Under the pieces are notes generated by a model. It was not told the origin of the DNA and did no database searches. It saw only the letters and a list, made by a program, of their open reading frames with translations. From contig CAWFBJ010000021.1 in NCBI GenBank assembly GCA_963814055.1, positions 1-64,000 of the forward strand: 64,000 nt of DNA. The letters are read 5' to 3'. This stretch comes from AWTP1-13 sp963814055. Its GTDB lineage: Bacteria > Pseudomonadota > Alphaproteobacteria > Rhizobiales > Hyphomicrobiaceae. The position numbers were made by a program, and so were the translations under genes. Shown in pieces: positions 1 to 9,170 of this stretch (position 1 is its first letter; every line of letters begins with the position of its first letter).

Positions 1-2
1 AG

Positions 3-1067
3 CCGTCCGCAACTGACGAGGTCTTGATCCGGCGTGAGGGGCGCGCCGGACGCATCACCATGAACCGGCCCAAGGCTCTCAATGCGTTGACGTACGCAAT
101 GGTGGGCAGCATTTGGGACGCGCTCGTGGCTTGGCAGGACGATCCCGCTGTCGAATTGGTCCTTCTCGATGGTGCCGGCGATCGTGCCCTGTGCGCCGGC
201 GGCGATGTGCGCTCGTTGTACGACAGCAGGGTACAGGGCTCCGGCCTTGCCCGCGCGTTCTGGCGCGACGAATACCGGCTCAACGCGTTGATCGGCCGCT
301 ATCCGAAGCCTTACGTCGCCATTCAGGACGGCATCGTCATGGGCGGCGGCATCGGGCTCTCCGGTCATGCGGCCTACCGCATTGTCACAGAGCGCTCCCG
401 CCTCGCCATGCCGGAAACGGGCATCGGTCTCATCCCCGATGTCGGCGGTACATGGCTGCTGGCGCATGCGCCGGGACAGTTCGGCATTTATCTCGGCCTG
501 ACCGGCGAAAACATGAGCGCTGCAGACGCCATCCACGCTGGTTTCGCGGATTCATTTGTGCCCTCGGGCAAGCTTGAGCGCCTCGCCGAACAGCTCTGCG
601 ATCCAAAGGGCGGCGATGTCCGCGCCGCAATCGCCGAGCACACACAAGACCCTGGACCATCGCACCTGGCGCGTAGCAGCTCTGACATCGACAAGGCCTT
701 TGCCGGTGAGAGCATCGAGGCCGTTCTGGCCGCGCTGGCAAAACATCCGGGTGAGTGGGCGGCGAAGACTGCGGCCACGCTAGCGCAAAAGTCACCAAAG
801 GCGCTCAAGCTCACGCTGGCCGCCATCCGAAATGCCAAATCCCTGACATCGCTCGAACAGGCACTGATCGTGGAATATCGCCTCACCGTGCGCCTGTTCG
901 AGGACGGCGAATTCCCTGAGGGTGTGCGGGCGCTCATTGTCGACAAGGACCGCAAGCCCAAGTGGTCGCCGCCCCAGCTCGATGGTGTAACGACGGAGAT
1001 GGTCGAGCGCTATCTGGCCCCCCTTCCGCCCGGTGAAGACCTGACCTTCGAGGACAGCTCACGATGA
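3..1067 (+). CDS. 3-hydroxyisobutyryl-CoA hydrolase (5' partial)
   Basis: Crotonase-fold protein most like 3-hydroxyisobutyryl-CoA hydrolase, which releases 3-hydroxyisobutyrate from its CoA ester in valine breakdown. The oxyanion-hole segments are visible (ALCAGGDVRSLY and VMGGGIGLS), as is the HIBCH-type MPETGIGLIPDVGG stretch. The C-terminal helical part (EYRLTVRLFEDGEFPEGVRALIVDKD) is typical of HIBCH rather than plain enoyl-CoA hydratases. The frame is open to the left edge and reads conserved-looking sequence (TDEVLIRREG) before the first possible start, a TTG at 24, so the true start is probably outside the window. Its stop overlaps the next start by 4 nt (ATGA), so the two are translationally coupled. 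A 3-hydroxyisobutyrate dehydrogenase lies at 17.6 kb. Confidence 0.85.
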   Translation, partial: PSATDEVLIRREGRAGRITMNRPKALNALTYAMVGSIWDALVAWQDDPAVELVLLDGAGDRALCAGGDVRSLYDSRVQGSGLARAFWRDEYRLNALIGRYPKPYVAIQDGIVMGGGIGLSGHAAYRIVTERSRLAMPETGIGLIPDVGGTWLLAHAPGQFGIYLGLTGENMSAADAIHAGFADSFVPSGKLERLAEQLCDPKGGDVRAAIAEHTQDPGPSHLARSSSDIDKAFAGESIEAVLAALAKHPGEWAAKTAATLAQKSPKALKLTLAAIRNAKSLTSLEQALIVEYRLTVRLFEDGEFPEGVRALIVDKDRKPKWSPPQLDGVTTEMVERYLAPLPPGEDLTFEDSSR

Positions 1068-2305
1068 CGGGAGATCAACCCCAAGGCCCGCTCGCAGGCA
1101 TGCGCGTTCTCGATCTCTCGCACGTGATGGCGGGGCCGGTGTGCGCCCTGATGCTCGCCGACATGGGCGCGGATGTGATCAAGATCGAGCGCATCCCCAT
1201 CGGCGATGACAGCCGGCAGATGCTCACGCCGTCCATCAAGGGTAAATCCGCCGCATTCATGATGATGAATCGCAACAAGCGCGGGCTGGCGCTGGACCTG
1301 AAGAAACCCAAGGGCCAGGAAGTCCTGAAGCGACTCGCGAAAACCGCCGACGCGCTGATCGAGAATTATCGCAAAGGCACGATGGAGAAGTTCGGCCTCG
1401 GATACGATGTGCTCAAGGCCGTAAATCCTGGTCTCATCTATTGCGAGATCTCAGGCTTCGGCCGTACCGGGCCGATGGCAAACCAGGGTGGATTCGATCT
1501 CGTGACGCAAGGCATGTCGGGCCTGATGTCCATCACTGGCGAAGGCCCGGGCCGGCCGCCCGTCAAGGTTGGCGCCCCCATCACCGACATCACCGCAGGA
1601 CTGCTCGCCTGCATCGGCATCAACGCCGCCTACGCGCACAAGCTCAAGACCGGTCAGGGCCAGCGCGTCGACACTTCACTGTTCGAGGCCGGCATCATCC
1701 AGACCTACTGGCAGTCGGCTATCGCCTTCGCGACCGGCGTGTCGCCCGGCCCGCTCGGCTCGGCGCACCCCCTGAGCACACCCTATCAGGCGTTTGAAAC
1801 CAAGGACGGCTGGATCACGCTCGGCGCCCCGAACCAGAAGACGTGGAGCCAGTTCCTCAAGGTGCTCGACGCCCCCGACATTGCCGATGACTCCCGTTTT
1901 GCCGACAACGCCGGCCGCATGGCCAACCAGCCGGAGTTGATCGCCGCGCTGACGTCCCGCTTCCAGCAGCGCTCGACCGCGGAATGGCTTGCCCTTCTGG
2001 AAAGGGCGGGCGTGCCATCGGGACCGGTGCTCTCCGTGCAGGAAATGCACGCACACCCACAAACCAACGCGCGCGAGATGGTGCGCGTGGTCGAGCATGC
2101 CACCGCTGGCAAAGTGCAGACCCTCGGGTTGCCGATCAAGTTTTCCGGGACGCCGGGCGCGGTCAAAGGCCCGGCGCCGGTCTACGGGGAGCATGGCCGG
2201 GAAATTCTCGAGCAGGCCGGGTATACACGCTCCGAGATCGACACACTCATCGCCGAAAACGTGGTAGCGGAGCCTTCCACGCCATCCGGAGTCCAGAACG
2301 CATGA
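1064..2305 (+). CDS. CaiB/BaiF family CoA transferase
   Basis: Family III CoA transferase of 413 aa, the usual length. The N-terminal LAGMRVLDLSHVMAGP and the ADMGADVIKIE segment are family hallmarks. Asp145 in GFDLVTQG matches the catalytic aspartate (Asp169 of formyl-CoA transferase) that carries the acyl anhydride intermediate. It moves CoA between carboxylic acids; the acids cannot be told from sequence. It sits between a 3-hydroxyisobutyryl-CoA hydrolase and malate synthase G with ATGA overlaps on both sides, so it belongs to one + strand operon. A mesaconyl- or succinyl-CoA transferase role is possible but not shown. Confidence 0.88.
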   Translation: MTGDQPQGPLAGMRVLDLSHVMAGPVCALMLADMGADVIKIERIPIGDDSRQMLTPSIKGKSAAFMMMNRNKRGLALDLKKPKGQEVLKRLAKTADALIENYRKGTMEKFGLGYDVLKAVNPGLIYCEISGFGRTGPMANQGGFDLVTQGMSGLMSITGEGPGRPPVKVGAPITDITAGLLACIGINAAYAHKLKTGQGQRVDTSLFEAGIIQTYWQSAIAFATGVSPGPLGSAHPLSTPYQAFETKDGWITLGAPNQKTWSQFLKVLDAPDIADDSRFADNAGRMANQPELIAALTSRFQQRSTAEWLALLERAGVPSGPVLSVQEMHAHPQTNAREMVRVVEHATAGKVQTLGLPIKFSGTPGAVKGPAPVYGEHGREILEQAGYTRSEIDTLIAENVVAEPSTPSGVQNA

Positions 2306-4510
2306 CCGAGCGCGTCGTTGTCGACGGCCTGAGTGTCGCGAAGGTATTCTACGATTTCATCAGCAAAGAGGCGCTGCCAGGTACCGGCGTGTCCGAGGCC
2401 GCTTTCTGGGCGCGCCTCGATCGCCTCGTTCACGACTTGGCGCCCAGAAACCGCGCATTGCTGAAAAAACGCGACGACCTGCAGGCCAAGATCGATGCGT
2501 GGCAGCGGGCGCGCAAGGGCAAGCCGTTCGACTTGCCTGCGTACAAGGCTTTCCTAGTCGAAATCGGCTACCTCGTTCCCGAGGGGCCCGACTTCGCCGT
2601 CGACACCGCCCACGTCGATGACGAGATTGCACGCATCGCCGGCCCGCAACTCGTCGTGCCCGTAACCAACGCCCGCTACGCCCTCAACGCAGCCAACGCC
2701 CGCTGGGGCAGCCTGTACGACGCGCTTTACGGCACCGACGCGCTGCCCGAAGACGGCGGTGCCACCCGCGGCGGCAGCTATAATCCCGTTCGCGGCAGCA
2801 GGGTGTTCGCCTGGACCAAGCGCTTCCTGGACGAGATCGCGCCCCTCGCCGAAGGTTCGCACACCCAGGTGAAGGGTTACGCGGTTCACGACGGCCGTCT
2901 GGTGGTCAGCTTCGAAAGCATCGAGGAGACCTGGCTCGACGAGCCCGCCAAGCTGGTGGGCCTCGCCAATCCCGAGCAATTCGTGGGGTACCGGGGCAAT
3001 CCGTCCGAACCGCGCGGCATCCTGCTCGCTCACAACGGCCTGCATGCCGAGATCCAGATCGATAACCGACACTATATCGGCAAGGCCGATATAGCCGGCG
3101 TGGCCGACGTTGTCCTCGAAGTCGGCCATCACCACCATCGTCGACCTGGAAGACTCAATTGCGGCCGTCGATCCCGACGACAAGGTTGCGGCCTATCGCA
3201 ACTGGCTGGGTCTGATGCGCGGCACGCTGACCGACACGTTCCAGAAGGCCGGCAAGGAAATGACGCGCCGTCTCAACCCCGATCGGGTCTACACCACGCC
3301 CGATGGCGGCGGGGAACTGACATTGCACGGCCGCAGCCTGCTGCTGGTACGCAACGTCGGCCACCTGATGATGGACACCTCCATCATCGACCGCAACGAC
3401 CAGCCCGTGCCCGAGGGCATCCTCGATTGCGTCGTGACCTCGCTCATCGCCATGCACGACATCAAGGGCAATACCGGTACGCGGAACAGCCGCATCGCCT
3501 CAGTCTATATCGTCAAACCCAAGATGCATGGGCCCGAGGAAGTCGCCTTCGCCAACGAACTGTTCGACCGCACCGAGGACGCGCTGGGCCTCGCCCGCAA
3601 CACGCTCAAGATCGGCATCATGGACGAGGAGCGGCGCACCACGGTCAATCTGAAGGAATGCATCCGCGCGGCCCGCCATCGCATCTGCTTCATCAACACG
3701 GGCTTCCTCGACCGCACCGGCGACGAAATGCACACGTCGATGGAAGCAGGGCCCATGATCCGCAAAGGCGACATGCGCGGTACGCCCTGGATCAAGGCCT
3801 ACGAGGACTGGAACGTCGACATCGGGCTTGCCTGCGGTCTGCCCGGTCATGCGCAGATCGGCAAGGGCATGTGGGCGATGCCTGACCGCATGGCCGACAT
3901 GATGGTGCAAAAGATCGCCCACGTCGAAGCCGGCGCCAACACCGCCTGGGTGCCTTCGCCGACGGCCGCAACGCTGCACGCCTTGCATTATCACAAGATA
4001 GATGTGTTCAAGCGCCAGACCGAACTGCGCTCCCGTCCGCGTGCTTCGCTCGATGACATTCTCACGATCCCGGTCGCCGACCGCGTGAACTGGTCGCCTG
4101 AGGACATCCAGCGCGAACTCGACAACAACGCGCAGGGAATCCTGGGCTACGTGGTGCGCTGGATCGACCAGGGTGTTGGCTGCTCCAAGGTGCCCGACAT
4201 CAACAACGTCGGCCTGATGGAGGACCGCGCCACCTTGCGCATCTCCAGCCAGCACATCGCCAACTGGCTGGCCCACGGCATTACCAACGAGAGCCAGGTG
4301 ACGGAGACGATGCGGCGCATGGCGGCCGTGGTCGACACGCAGAACGCCAGCGATCCGCTATACCGGCCAATGGCGCCGAACTTCGATACTTCCGTCGCCT
4401 TCCAGGCCGCATGCGACCTCGTGTTCAAGGGTCGCGAGCAGCCCAATGGCTACACCGAGCCGATCCTGCATGCACGGCGGGTGGAGGCGAAAGCGAAATT
4501 CGGCGCCTAG
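2302..4510 (+). pseudogene. glcB: malate synthase G, one-base frameshift
   Basis: Malate synthase G condenses glyoxylate with acetyl-CoA to give malate. Residues 1-273 read from the ATG at 2302 (MTERVVVDGLSVAKVFYDF to ADIAGVADVVLE). The rest reads one base later (SAITTIVDLEDSIAAVDPDD to VEAKAKFGA). Dropping the G at 3121 restores the family sequence DVVLE-SAITTI and gives about 735 aa, close to the roughly 723 aa of E. coli GlcB. Conserved stretches include RNWLGLMRG, KPKMHGPEEVAFA, the GKGMWAMPD segment and NGYTEPILHARR. The start overlaps the previous stop (ATGA). The rest of the gene is undamaged, so sequencing error is as likely as real inactivation. Confidence 0.9.
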
Positions 4511-4520
4511 CGACGTGACC

Positions 4521-5264
4521 TCACTTCGCGTCGTGGAAAATGATCCCCAGTGTATGCCGCTGGCCCGAGCGCAGCCGGCTGACGCCGTGACGCATATTGA
4601 CCCGGTAGATGCCGCGCGTGCCTTGCACTGGTCGATGATGCACGGGAAAGATCACGCCCTCGCCTTGCCGCAACGGCACGACTTCGGCACGCGACTGCAT
4701 GCGCGGTCGCTGCTCCGTCAGTACGAACTCGCCGCCGGTGAAGTCGGTGCCGGGTTCGGAGAGGAGAATGGCGATCTGCAGCGGAAACACGTGTTCGCCG
4801 TATAGGTCCTGGTGCAGACAGTTGTAGTCACCGGCTCCATATTGCAGCAGCAGCGGTGTCGACCTGGTCTGGCCGGCCTTGTGGTATCGCTGCAGGAATT
4901 CGTCGTGTGTCGCAGGATACTGCACGCCAATGCCCATCTGCGCATTCCAGCGGTTGGCGATCCCAGCCAGCTCGGGATAGAGCATCGTGCGCAATTTTGC
5001 GATCGTGCCCGGCAGCGGATAGGCGAAGTACTTGTACTCGCCGCGACCGAAGCCGTGCCGCGCCATCACGATGCGGCTGCGAAACGGCTCGTCCGCGCCG
5101 TAAAGAGCAGAAATCGCGCGGCACTCGTTGGGTGAAAGCAGCGGCGGCCCCACGACTGCACAACCGTGCGTATCGAGCTGCACGGCAGCGTCGGTCCAAT
5201 TGATGACTGCGCGGCTTTTCGCAATGACGGTGGTGGAATCGCGCTTCAGTTCTGCTGTCCTCAT
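4521..5264 (-). CDS. 2OG-Fe(II) oxygenase, PF09859-type (Oxygenase-NA)
   Basis: Non-heme iron, 2-oxoglutarate-dependent dioxygenase of 247 aa. The iron-binding H-x-D is His151/Asp153 in CLHQDLYGE. A distal His226 (MRHGVSRL) and arginines near the C-terminus (SGQRHTLGIIF) fit the second iron ligand and the 2-oxoglutarate-binding Arg. The layout matches the family annotated in Pfam as acting on alkylated nucleic acid (Oxygenase-NA, AlkB-like); substrate here is inferred only from family. It is convergent with malate synthase (11 nt between stops) and has 193 nt free upstream, so it is probably monocistronic. Confidence 0.75.
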   Translation of the reverse strand: MRTAELKRDSTTVIAKSRAVINWTDAAVQLDTHGCAVVGPPLLSPNECRAISALYGADEPFRSRIVMARHGFGRGEYKYFAYPLPGTIAKLRTMLYPELAGIANRWNAQMGIGVQYPATHDEFLQRYHKAGQTRSTPLLLQYGAGDYNCLHQDLYGEHVFPLQIAILLSEPGTDFTGGEFVLTEQRPRMQSRAEVVPLRQGEGVIFPVHHRPVQGTRGIYRVNMRHGVSRLRSGQRHTLGIIFHDAK

Positions 5265-5457
5265 GGCGCGTCTCTCGTGATGTTTCGCGAGAGACTACCG
5301 ACGCTCATCACACGCCGCGACCCGATTCCGGTGCTGCCACGCATCATCCCGGAACTTGCGATAGAGAATATCCGGGACGCAGGGGTCGAGGCGGTGCGGC
5401 GCCAGCGTCCTGAGCCCCGGCTTTCACGCTCCACCGGGGTCGCCGGAGAGCGTTTGG

Positions 5458-7167
5458 TCAAGCCACGATCAACGGCTGTCCGAAGCCGTAGACTTGGCGC
5501 AACTTGGCGCAGACCTCGCCGTGCGTGATACCGGCGCAGGTCGCTTCGACAATCCTCTCGTAGACGTTCTCGGTCTTGCTCTCGGCCGCCCGCGCCAGGG
5601 CATCCAGCGCGCCGCGCACCTGCCCCTGATCGCGCCTGGCCTTGAACCGCTTGAGCCGCTTGATCTGCGCTTCCATCTTCCTGCGCGGCGGCGGCTTCAG
5701 CGCCTCGCGCGCCATCTCCTCCTCAGCCGGCAACCGATACTTGTTGACGCCCACCACCGTCTGCGCGCCTGAGTCAACTTTCTGCGCGAACGCCAGTGCC
5801 GAGTCGCCGCAGATCTGTTGTGGCAACCCCGCCTCCACCGCGGCGTACATGCCCCCGGCCGCATCAATGCGTGCGATCACCTCGCGGACCTTGGCTTCCA
5901 TCTGGTCGGTCAGGGCCTCCACGTAGTAGGAGCCGCCAAGCGGATCGATCACGTCGGTGAGATGCGCTTCCTCTTTGAGGATGTTCTGCGTCGCGATGGC
6001 GATGCGCGCCGCCCTCTCGGTCGGCACCGACAGCACCTCATCGTAGGAGTCGGTGTGCAGCGACTGAAGCCCGCCGAAGATGCCGGCCATCGCCTGCACC
6101 GCGACCCGCGGGATGTTGTTGAGCGGCTGCTCGCGCGTGAGGTCCACACCCGATGTCTGGCCATGGAATTTGAAGCGCCACGATCTGGAATCCTTTGCGC
6201 CGAAACGGTCGCGGGTCAGCTCCGCCCAGATCCGCCGGCCGGCACGGAACTTGGCCACCTCCTCGAAGAAGCTCATCGAGATGTCGAAGAAGAACGTGAA
6301 GCGTGGCAGGAACTGGTCCGGATCCCAGCCCCGGGCGAGGCAGTCGCTGGCGTACTGGATCGCAGACGACAGCGTAAGCCCCATGGCCTCGGCCGGCGTA
6401 GCGCCCGCCTGCTGCATGTGCTGGCCAACGATCGACAGCGGGTTCCACTGCGGTACATGCTGCCGCGCAAAAGCAATGTGATCCAGAAGCACGCGCCGCG
6501 CGCCCGGCAGGGCCAGGCGGAAAAACATGTGGTTGGCGACAAAGTGCGAGAGATAGTCCGACTGGTTGGACGTGCCAGAAATGCGCGTCCACGGAATGCC
6601 ACGGCGTTTGGCGACGGCCAGTTCCAGGGCCAGCAACGTGAACGGCGAGGGATCGTTGAGCGCGGTTGAGATCTCGCCGATGGGAAGGCCGTCGAGGCAA
6701 ATTTGCATGTCCTCGACCGAGTTGACGGTCACGCCGCAGGTGCCCAGGATCTCGATCGGCATCTCGTCGATGTCGTAGCCGCGGTACACCGAGTTGCATG
6801 GGATCAGCGACACGGCCGTGCCGCCGTGCGCCAGGATGGCCTTCAGCCGCGCATTGTAATCTTCCGGCACGCCGAGGCCGATGAGCTGGCGCTGCGTCCA
6901 GGTGCGCCCGCGATGCATGGTGGCGTAGATGCCGCGCGTCATGGGCAGTTGGCCCGGGAAGCCAAGGGCATCCATATAGCGATCGCCGGCGTAATCCTCG
7001 GGCGTGTAGATCGGCTTCACCTCGACGCCTGAGCGGTTCTTGGGATTGCCCTTGCCGCCGAGCCCTGCCTGCACCTCCGCCCTCCAGGCCGCGCGCGCCT
7101 TGCCATAGTCGGACAAGGGCAAAGGTACCGCCTTGGAAGTACCGCCTGCTTTCGCACGCTTGCTCAT
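5458..7167 (-). CDS. B12-dependent acyl-CoA mutase, large (catalytic) subunit, divergent
   Basis: TIM-barrel subunit of a coenzyme-B12 acyl-CoA mutase, 569 aa, with the cobalamin domain on a separate gene as in the two-part hydroxyisobutyryl-CoA and isobutyryl-CoA mutases. The core is clear (RGIYATMHRGRTW, IDPLGGSYYVEALT, VVGVNKYRLP). Against P. shermanii methylmalonyl-CoA mutase, Tyr89 is replaced by Leu95 (RQLIGLG), Tyr243 by Gln249 (the following His250 is kept), and the Arg207 position carries Asn or Ala, depending on a one-residue gap. It is therefore not a standard methylmalonyl-CoA mutase, and the substrate is unknown. The ATG at 7167 overlaps the stop of the small subunit (ATGA), forming an operon with it and the TetR gene. 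Confidence 0.88.
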   Translation of the reverse strand: MSKRAKAGGTSKAVPLPLSDYGKARAAWRAEVQAGLGGKGNPKNRSGVEVKPIYTPEDYAGDRYMDALGFPGQLPMTRGIYATMHRGRTWTQRQLIGLGVPEDYNARLKAILAHGGTAVSLIPCNSVYRGYDIDEMPIEILGTCGVTVNSVEDMQICLDGLPIGEISTALNDPSPFTLLALELAVAKRRGIPWTRISGTSNQSDYLSHFVANHMFFRLALPGARRVLLDHIAFARQHVPQWNPLSIVGQHMQQAGATPAEAMGLTLSSAIQYASDCLARGWDPDQFLPRFTFFFDISMSFFEEVAKFRAGRRIWAELTRDRFGAKDSRSWRFKFHGQTSGVDLTREQPLNNIPRVAVQAMAGIFGGLQSLHTDSYDEVLSVPTERAARIAIATQNILKEEAHLTDVIDPLGGSYYVEALTDQMEAKVREVIARIDAAGGMYAAVEAGLPQQICGDSALAFAQKVDSGAQTVVGVNKYRLPAEEEMAREALKPPPRRKMEAQIKRLKRFKARRDQGQVRGALDALARAAESKTENVYERIVEATCAGITHGEVCAKLRQVYGFGQPLIVA

Positions 7168-7604
7168 ACCAGCATCTCCTTCTCCTTGGCGGCGCGTGAT
7201 TCCGCGGCGAGCGCGGCCACGCCGGAGACGATTTCCTCCCGTGACGCGCCTGGATGGAACACGTGCTTCACTCCCGCCTTCTTGAGCTTTTTCTCGTCCT
7301 CGTCCGGCACGATGCCGCCAACAATGACGGGGACATTCTCCAGACCGGCCTTTTTGAGAGCCTTCATCAGCTTGGGCACCAGCAGGTGGTCGGTGGCCAG
7401 CGAGGAAATGCCGATCACGTCCACGTCCTCTTCCTCCGCCAGCCGGATGACCTGGCTGATCTCCTGCCAGGGCGGCGTATAGAGCACTTCCATGCCGGCA
7501 TCGCGCAGGAAGGCGGACACCACGCGGCTGCCGCGGTCGTGACCGTCCAGCCCGATCTTGGTGACGAGGATCTTCGGCGGATGCGCTTGGTTTCTCGGGC
7601 TCAT
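7164..7604 (-). CDS. B12-binding subunit of acyl-CoA mutase
   Basis: Cobalamin-binding flavodoxin-like domain of 146 aa. The lower-ligand motif D-x-H-x-x-G is Asp20-Gly-His22-Asp-Arg-Gly25 (GLDGHDRGSRVV). The ISSLATDHL (S-x-L) and VGGIVPDED (GG) motifs that hold the nucleotide tail follow at the expected spacing. It completes the mutase with the large subunit encoded directly downstream. Start overlaps the TetR stop by 4 nt and the stop overlaps the mutase start by 4 nt, so the three genes form one tightly coupled - strand operon. Confidence 0.92.
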   Translation of the reverse strand: MSPRNQAHPPKILVTKIGLDGHDRGSRVVSAFLRDAGMEVLYTPPWQEISQVIRLAEEEDVDVIGISSLATDHLLVPKLMKALKKAGLENVPVIVGGIVPDEDEKKLKKAGVKHVFHPGASREEIVSGVAALAAESRAAKEKEMLV

Positions 7605-8221
7605 CCCTTCCTCCGACTGCCGGCGGCGCCAGTACGCAACGCGGCCACAAACTGGGTTGCTATGGTCTTCGTATCGGAGCGTCCCGCGCCCCGCCTGTAC
7701 CAGGCCTGCGTTGCATTGAGTGCACCGAGAAGCTGCAGGCGCAACAGCGTGCGGTCGAAGCCTGGTGCAAGATCGAGCGCATCGATGAGCCGGCTGAAAC
7801 GGGCTTCATAGCCGTGGCGCAGCCGGCGCAGATCCCGCGCCGCTTCGGGCACGTCGGTCGGTATCACACGCACGATCACGCGTGCGAAGCCGGCGTTGTC
7901 GAGCAGCGCTTCCAGATGCGCCTGAGCCGCAGTTTCCAGCCGCGCCCATGGTTCAGCGGACTCCGGCACCGCATCTACTGCCTCGCCGATCCGCCGTACA
8001 CCTTCCTCGTAGACGGCCACCAGCAGCCGGTCCTTGGATAGGAAATGCACGTAGATCGCACCCACCGTCACGCCCACCTCGCGGGCGATGTCGCGGATGG
8101 ACGTGGCGGCGTAGCCATGCGTGCCGAACCAGTCGGCTGCAACGCCCAGTATCCGCTCCCGGGTCTGCTCCTCACCCCGCTGCCGGATAACCGTTTTGGC
8201 CGGTGTCGCCATTGGTTCCAT
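7601..8221 (-). CDS. TetR family transcriptional regulator
   Basis: TetR-type repressor of 206 aa. The N-terminal helix-turn-helix is clear at about residues 22-62 (RERILGVAADWFGTHGYAATSIRDIAREVGV, then GAIYVHFLSKDRLL). The C-terminal part would bind the ligand. It is first in the operon with the B12 mutase subunits, so an acyl-CoA or related acid is the natural inducer candidate (inference). An inverted repeat at 8230-8247 just upstream of its start is a likely autoregulatory operator. A second in-frame ATG lies at 8212, so the start is uncertain by three codons. Confidence 0.88.
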   Translation of the reverse strand: MEPMATPAKTVIRQRGEEQTRERILGVAADWFGTHGYAATSIRDIAREVGVTVGAIYVHFLSKDRLLVAVYEEGVRRIGEAVDAVPESAEPWARLETAAQAHLEALLDNAGFARVIVRVIPTDVPEAARDLRRLRHGYEARFSRLIDALDLAPGFDRTLLRLQLLGALNATQAWYRRGAGRSDTKTIATQFVAALRTGAAGSRRKG

Positions 8222-8229
8222 GCACTATG

Positions 8230-8247
8230 AATGAACGTTCGTTCATT
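8230..8247. promoter_or_regulatory. Probable TetR operator upstream of the mutase operon
   Basis: Perfect 7-bp inverted repeat AATGAAC-N4-GTTCATT, 9-26 nt upstream of the TetR start at 8221. The size and the AACG/CGTT-rich core are typical of TetR-family operators. Seen in sequence; binding is inferred from position. Confidence 0.55.
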
Positions 8248-8487
8248 AGATGTATCCACCGAAGAAGGCGTTGTCAAACGCATGCCATGCAGCGGCGACG
8301 GGAGGGCATGCGTGCACGCCTTGGCGACAGGAGGAGATGCAGGCAATACAGCGCCATCGCGCGGTCACCCACCCGTTCAGTGCGTTTCTTCACGCGCTGC
8401 CCACAATCAATTGTCCTCTTGTTACGCACCAATCGCTCCGCTCCCGTATAGGGTACAATCAGGAGCAGCTTACGGAGGAAGCACCCC

Positions 8488-8979
8488 ATGTGGTGGCGGT
8501 CGCTGGCGTTTTTCCTGGGAGGCGGCATTCTCGGCACCGGCTTTGGGGTCGCGCTCGGCTTCTTACTGTTTCCGTTCGTGTTTCCGCCGCCACCGGCAGC
8601 CGAGCAACTCACCGACACCGACAAGCGCGGGCGCGTCGTGGCCGAGGGCACGTTCATCCACGCCAACAAGAGCGATCCGGTTCACTGGGGCAGGGGCAGC
8701 GTTACCGTGCGGCAGGACAGCGTGTTCCTGGGTGAGGATTTCGAGGTCGGCCCCGGCCCCAAATATCACGTCTACCTGGTCCCCAGGGCGCCGATCCGCG
8801 GCTCAGGCGATCTGACCGGCCAGAAGTTCGTGGACCTCGGCCGGCTGCGCGCCTTCAAAGGCAGCCAGCGCTACACCATTCCCGCAGGTCTGGACCTTTC
8901 GGGGTTTCAGAGCGTTATCATCTGGTGCGAGCAGTTTTCCGTCCTGATTTCGCCGGCCGATCTCATGGGTAAGAGCTAG
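8488..8979 (+). CDS. DM13 domain-containing membrane-anchored protein
   Basis: 163-aa protein with one N-terminal membrane segment (about residues 5-33, FFLGGGILGTGFGVALGFLL) and a DM13 domain over about 50-160. Visible DM13 features are GRGSVTVRQDSVFLGEDFEV, GPKYHVYLVPR, VDLGRLRAFKGSQRYTIP and the Cys in VIIWCEQFSVLIS. DM13 domains are proposed to act in redox or electron transfer. A strong ribosome site (GGAGG) sits about 10 nt before the ATG. It stands alone, with intergenic spaces on both sides. Confidence 0.82.
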   Translation: MWWRSLAFFLGGGILGTGFGVALGFLLFPFVFPPPPAAEQLTDTDKRGRVVAEGTFIHANKSDPVHWGRGSVTVRQDSVFLGEDFEVGPGPKYHVYLVPRAPIRGSGDLTGQKFVDLGRLRAFKGSQRYTIPAGLDLSGFQSVIIWCEQFSVLISPADLMGKS

Positions 8980-9170
8980 CAGGAAGCGTCCCTTAAGAGG
9001 CAAATGCGCAAAAGCAGGCCGCGCCATCGCTTTCTGCTTATCATCCGTGCACACTGCCACCGGCGCGGGCACTTCTTCGCCATAGCCAATCAGGAATGCC
9101 CGTTTTACTTTCATGACACTATAGTTGCCCAAGATTTGCACCCTCCGCCTCGAGGGTCGGGCCATGAGCG

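Noticed and set aside
1064..7650. Reading the CoA transferase, malate synthase and mutase as an ethylmalonyl-CoA pathway cluster
   Set aside because: No crotonyl-CoA carboxylase/reductase, mesaconyl-CoA hydratase or malyl-CoA lyase is present, and the mutase lacks the signature residues of methylmalonyl-CoA mutases.
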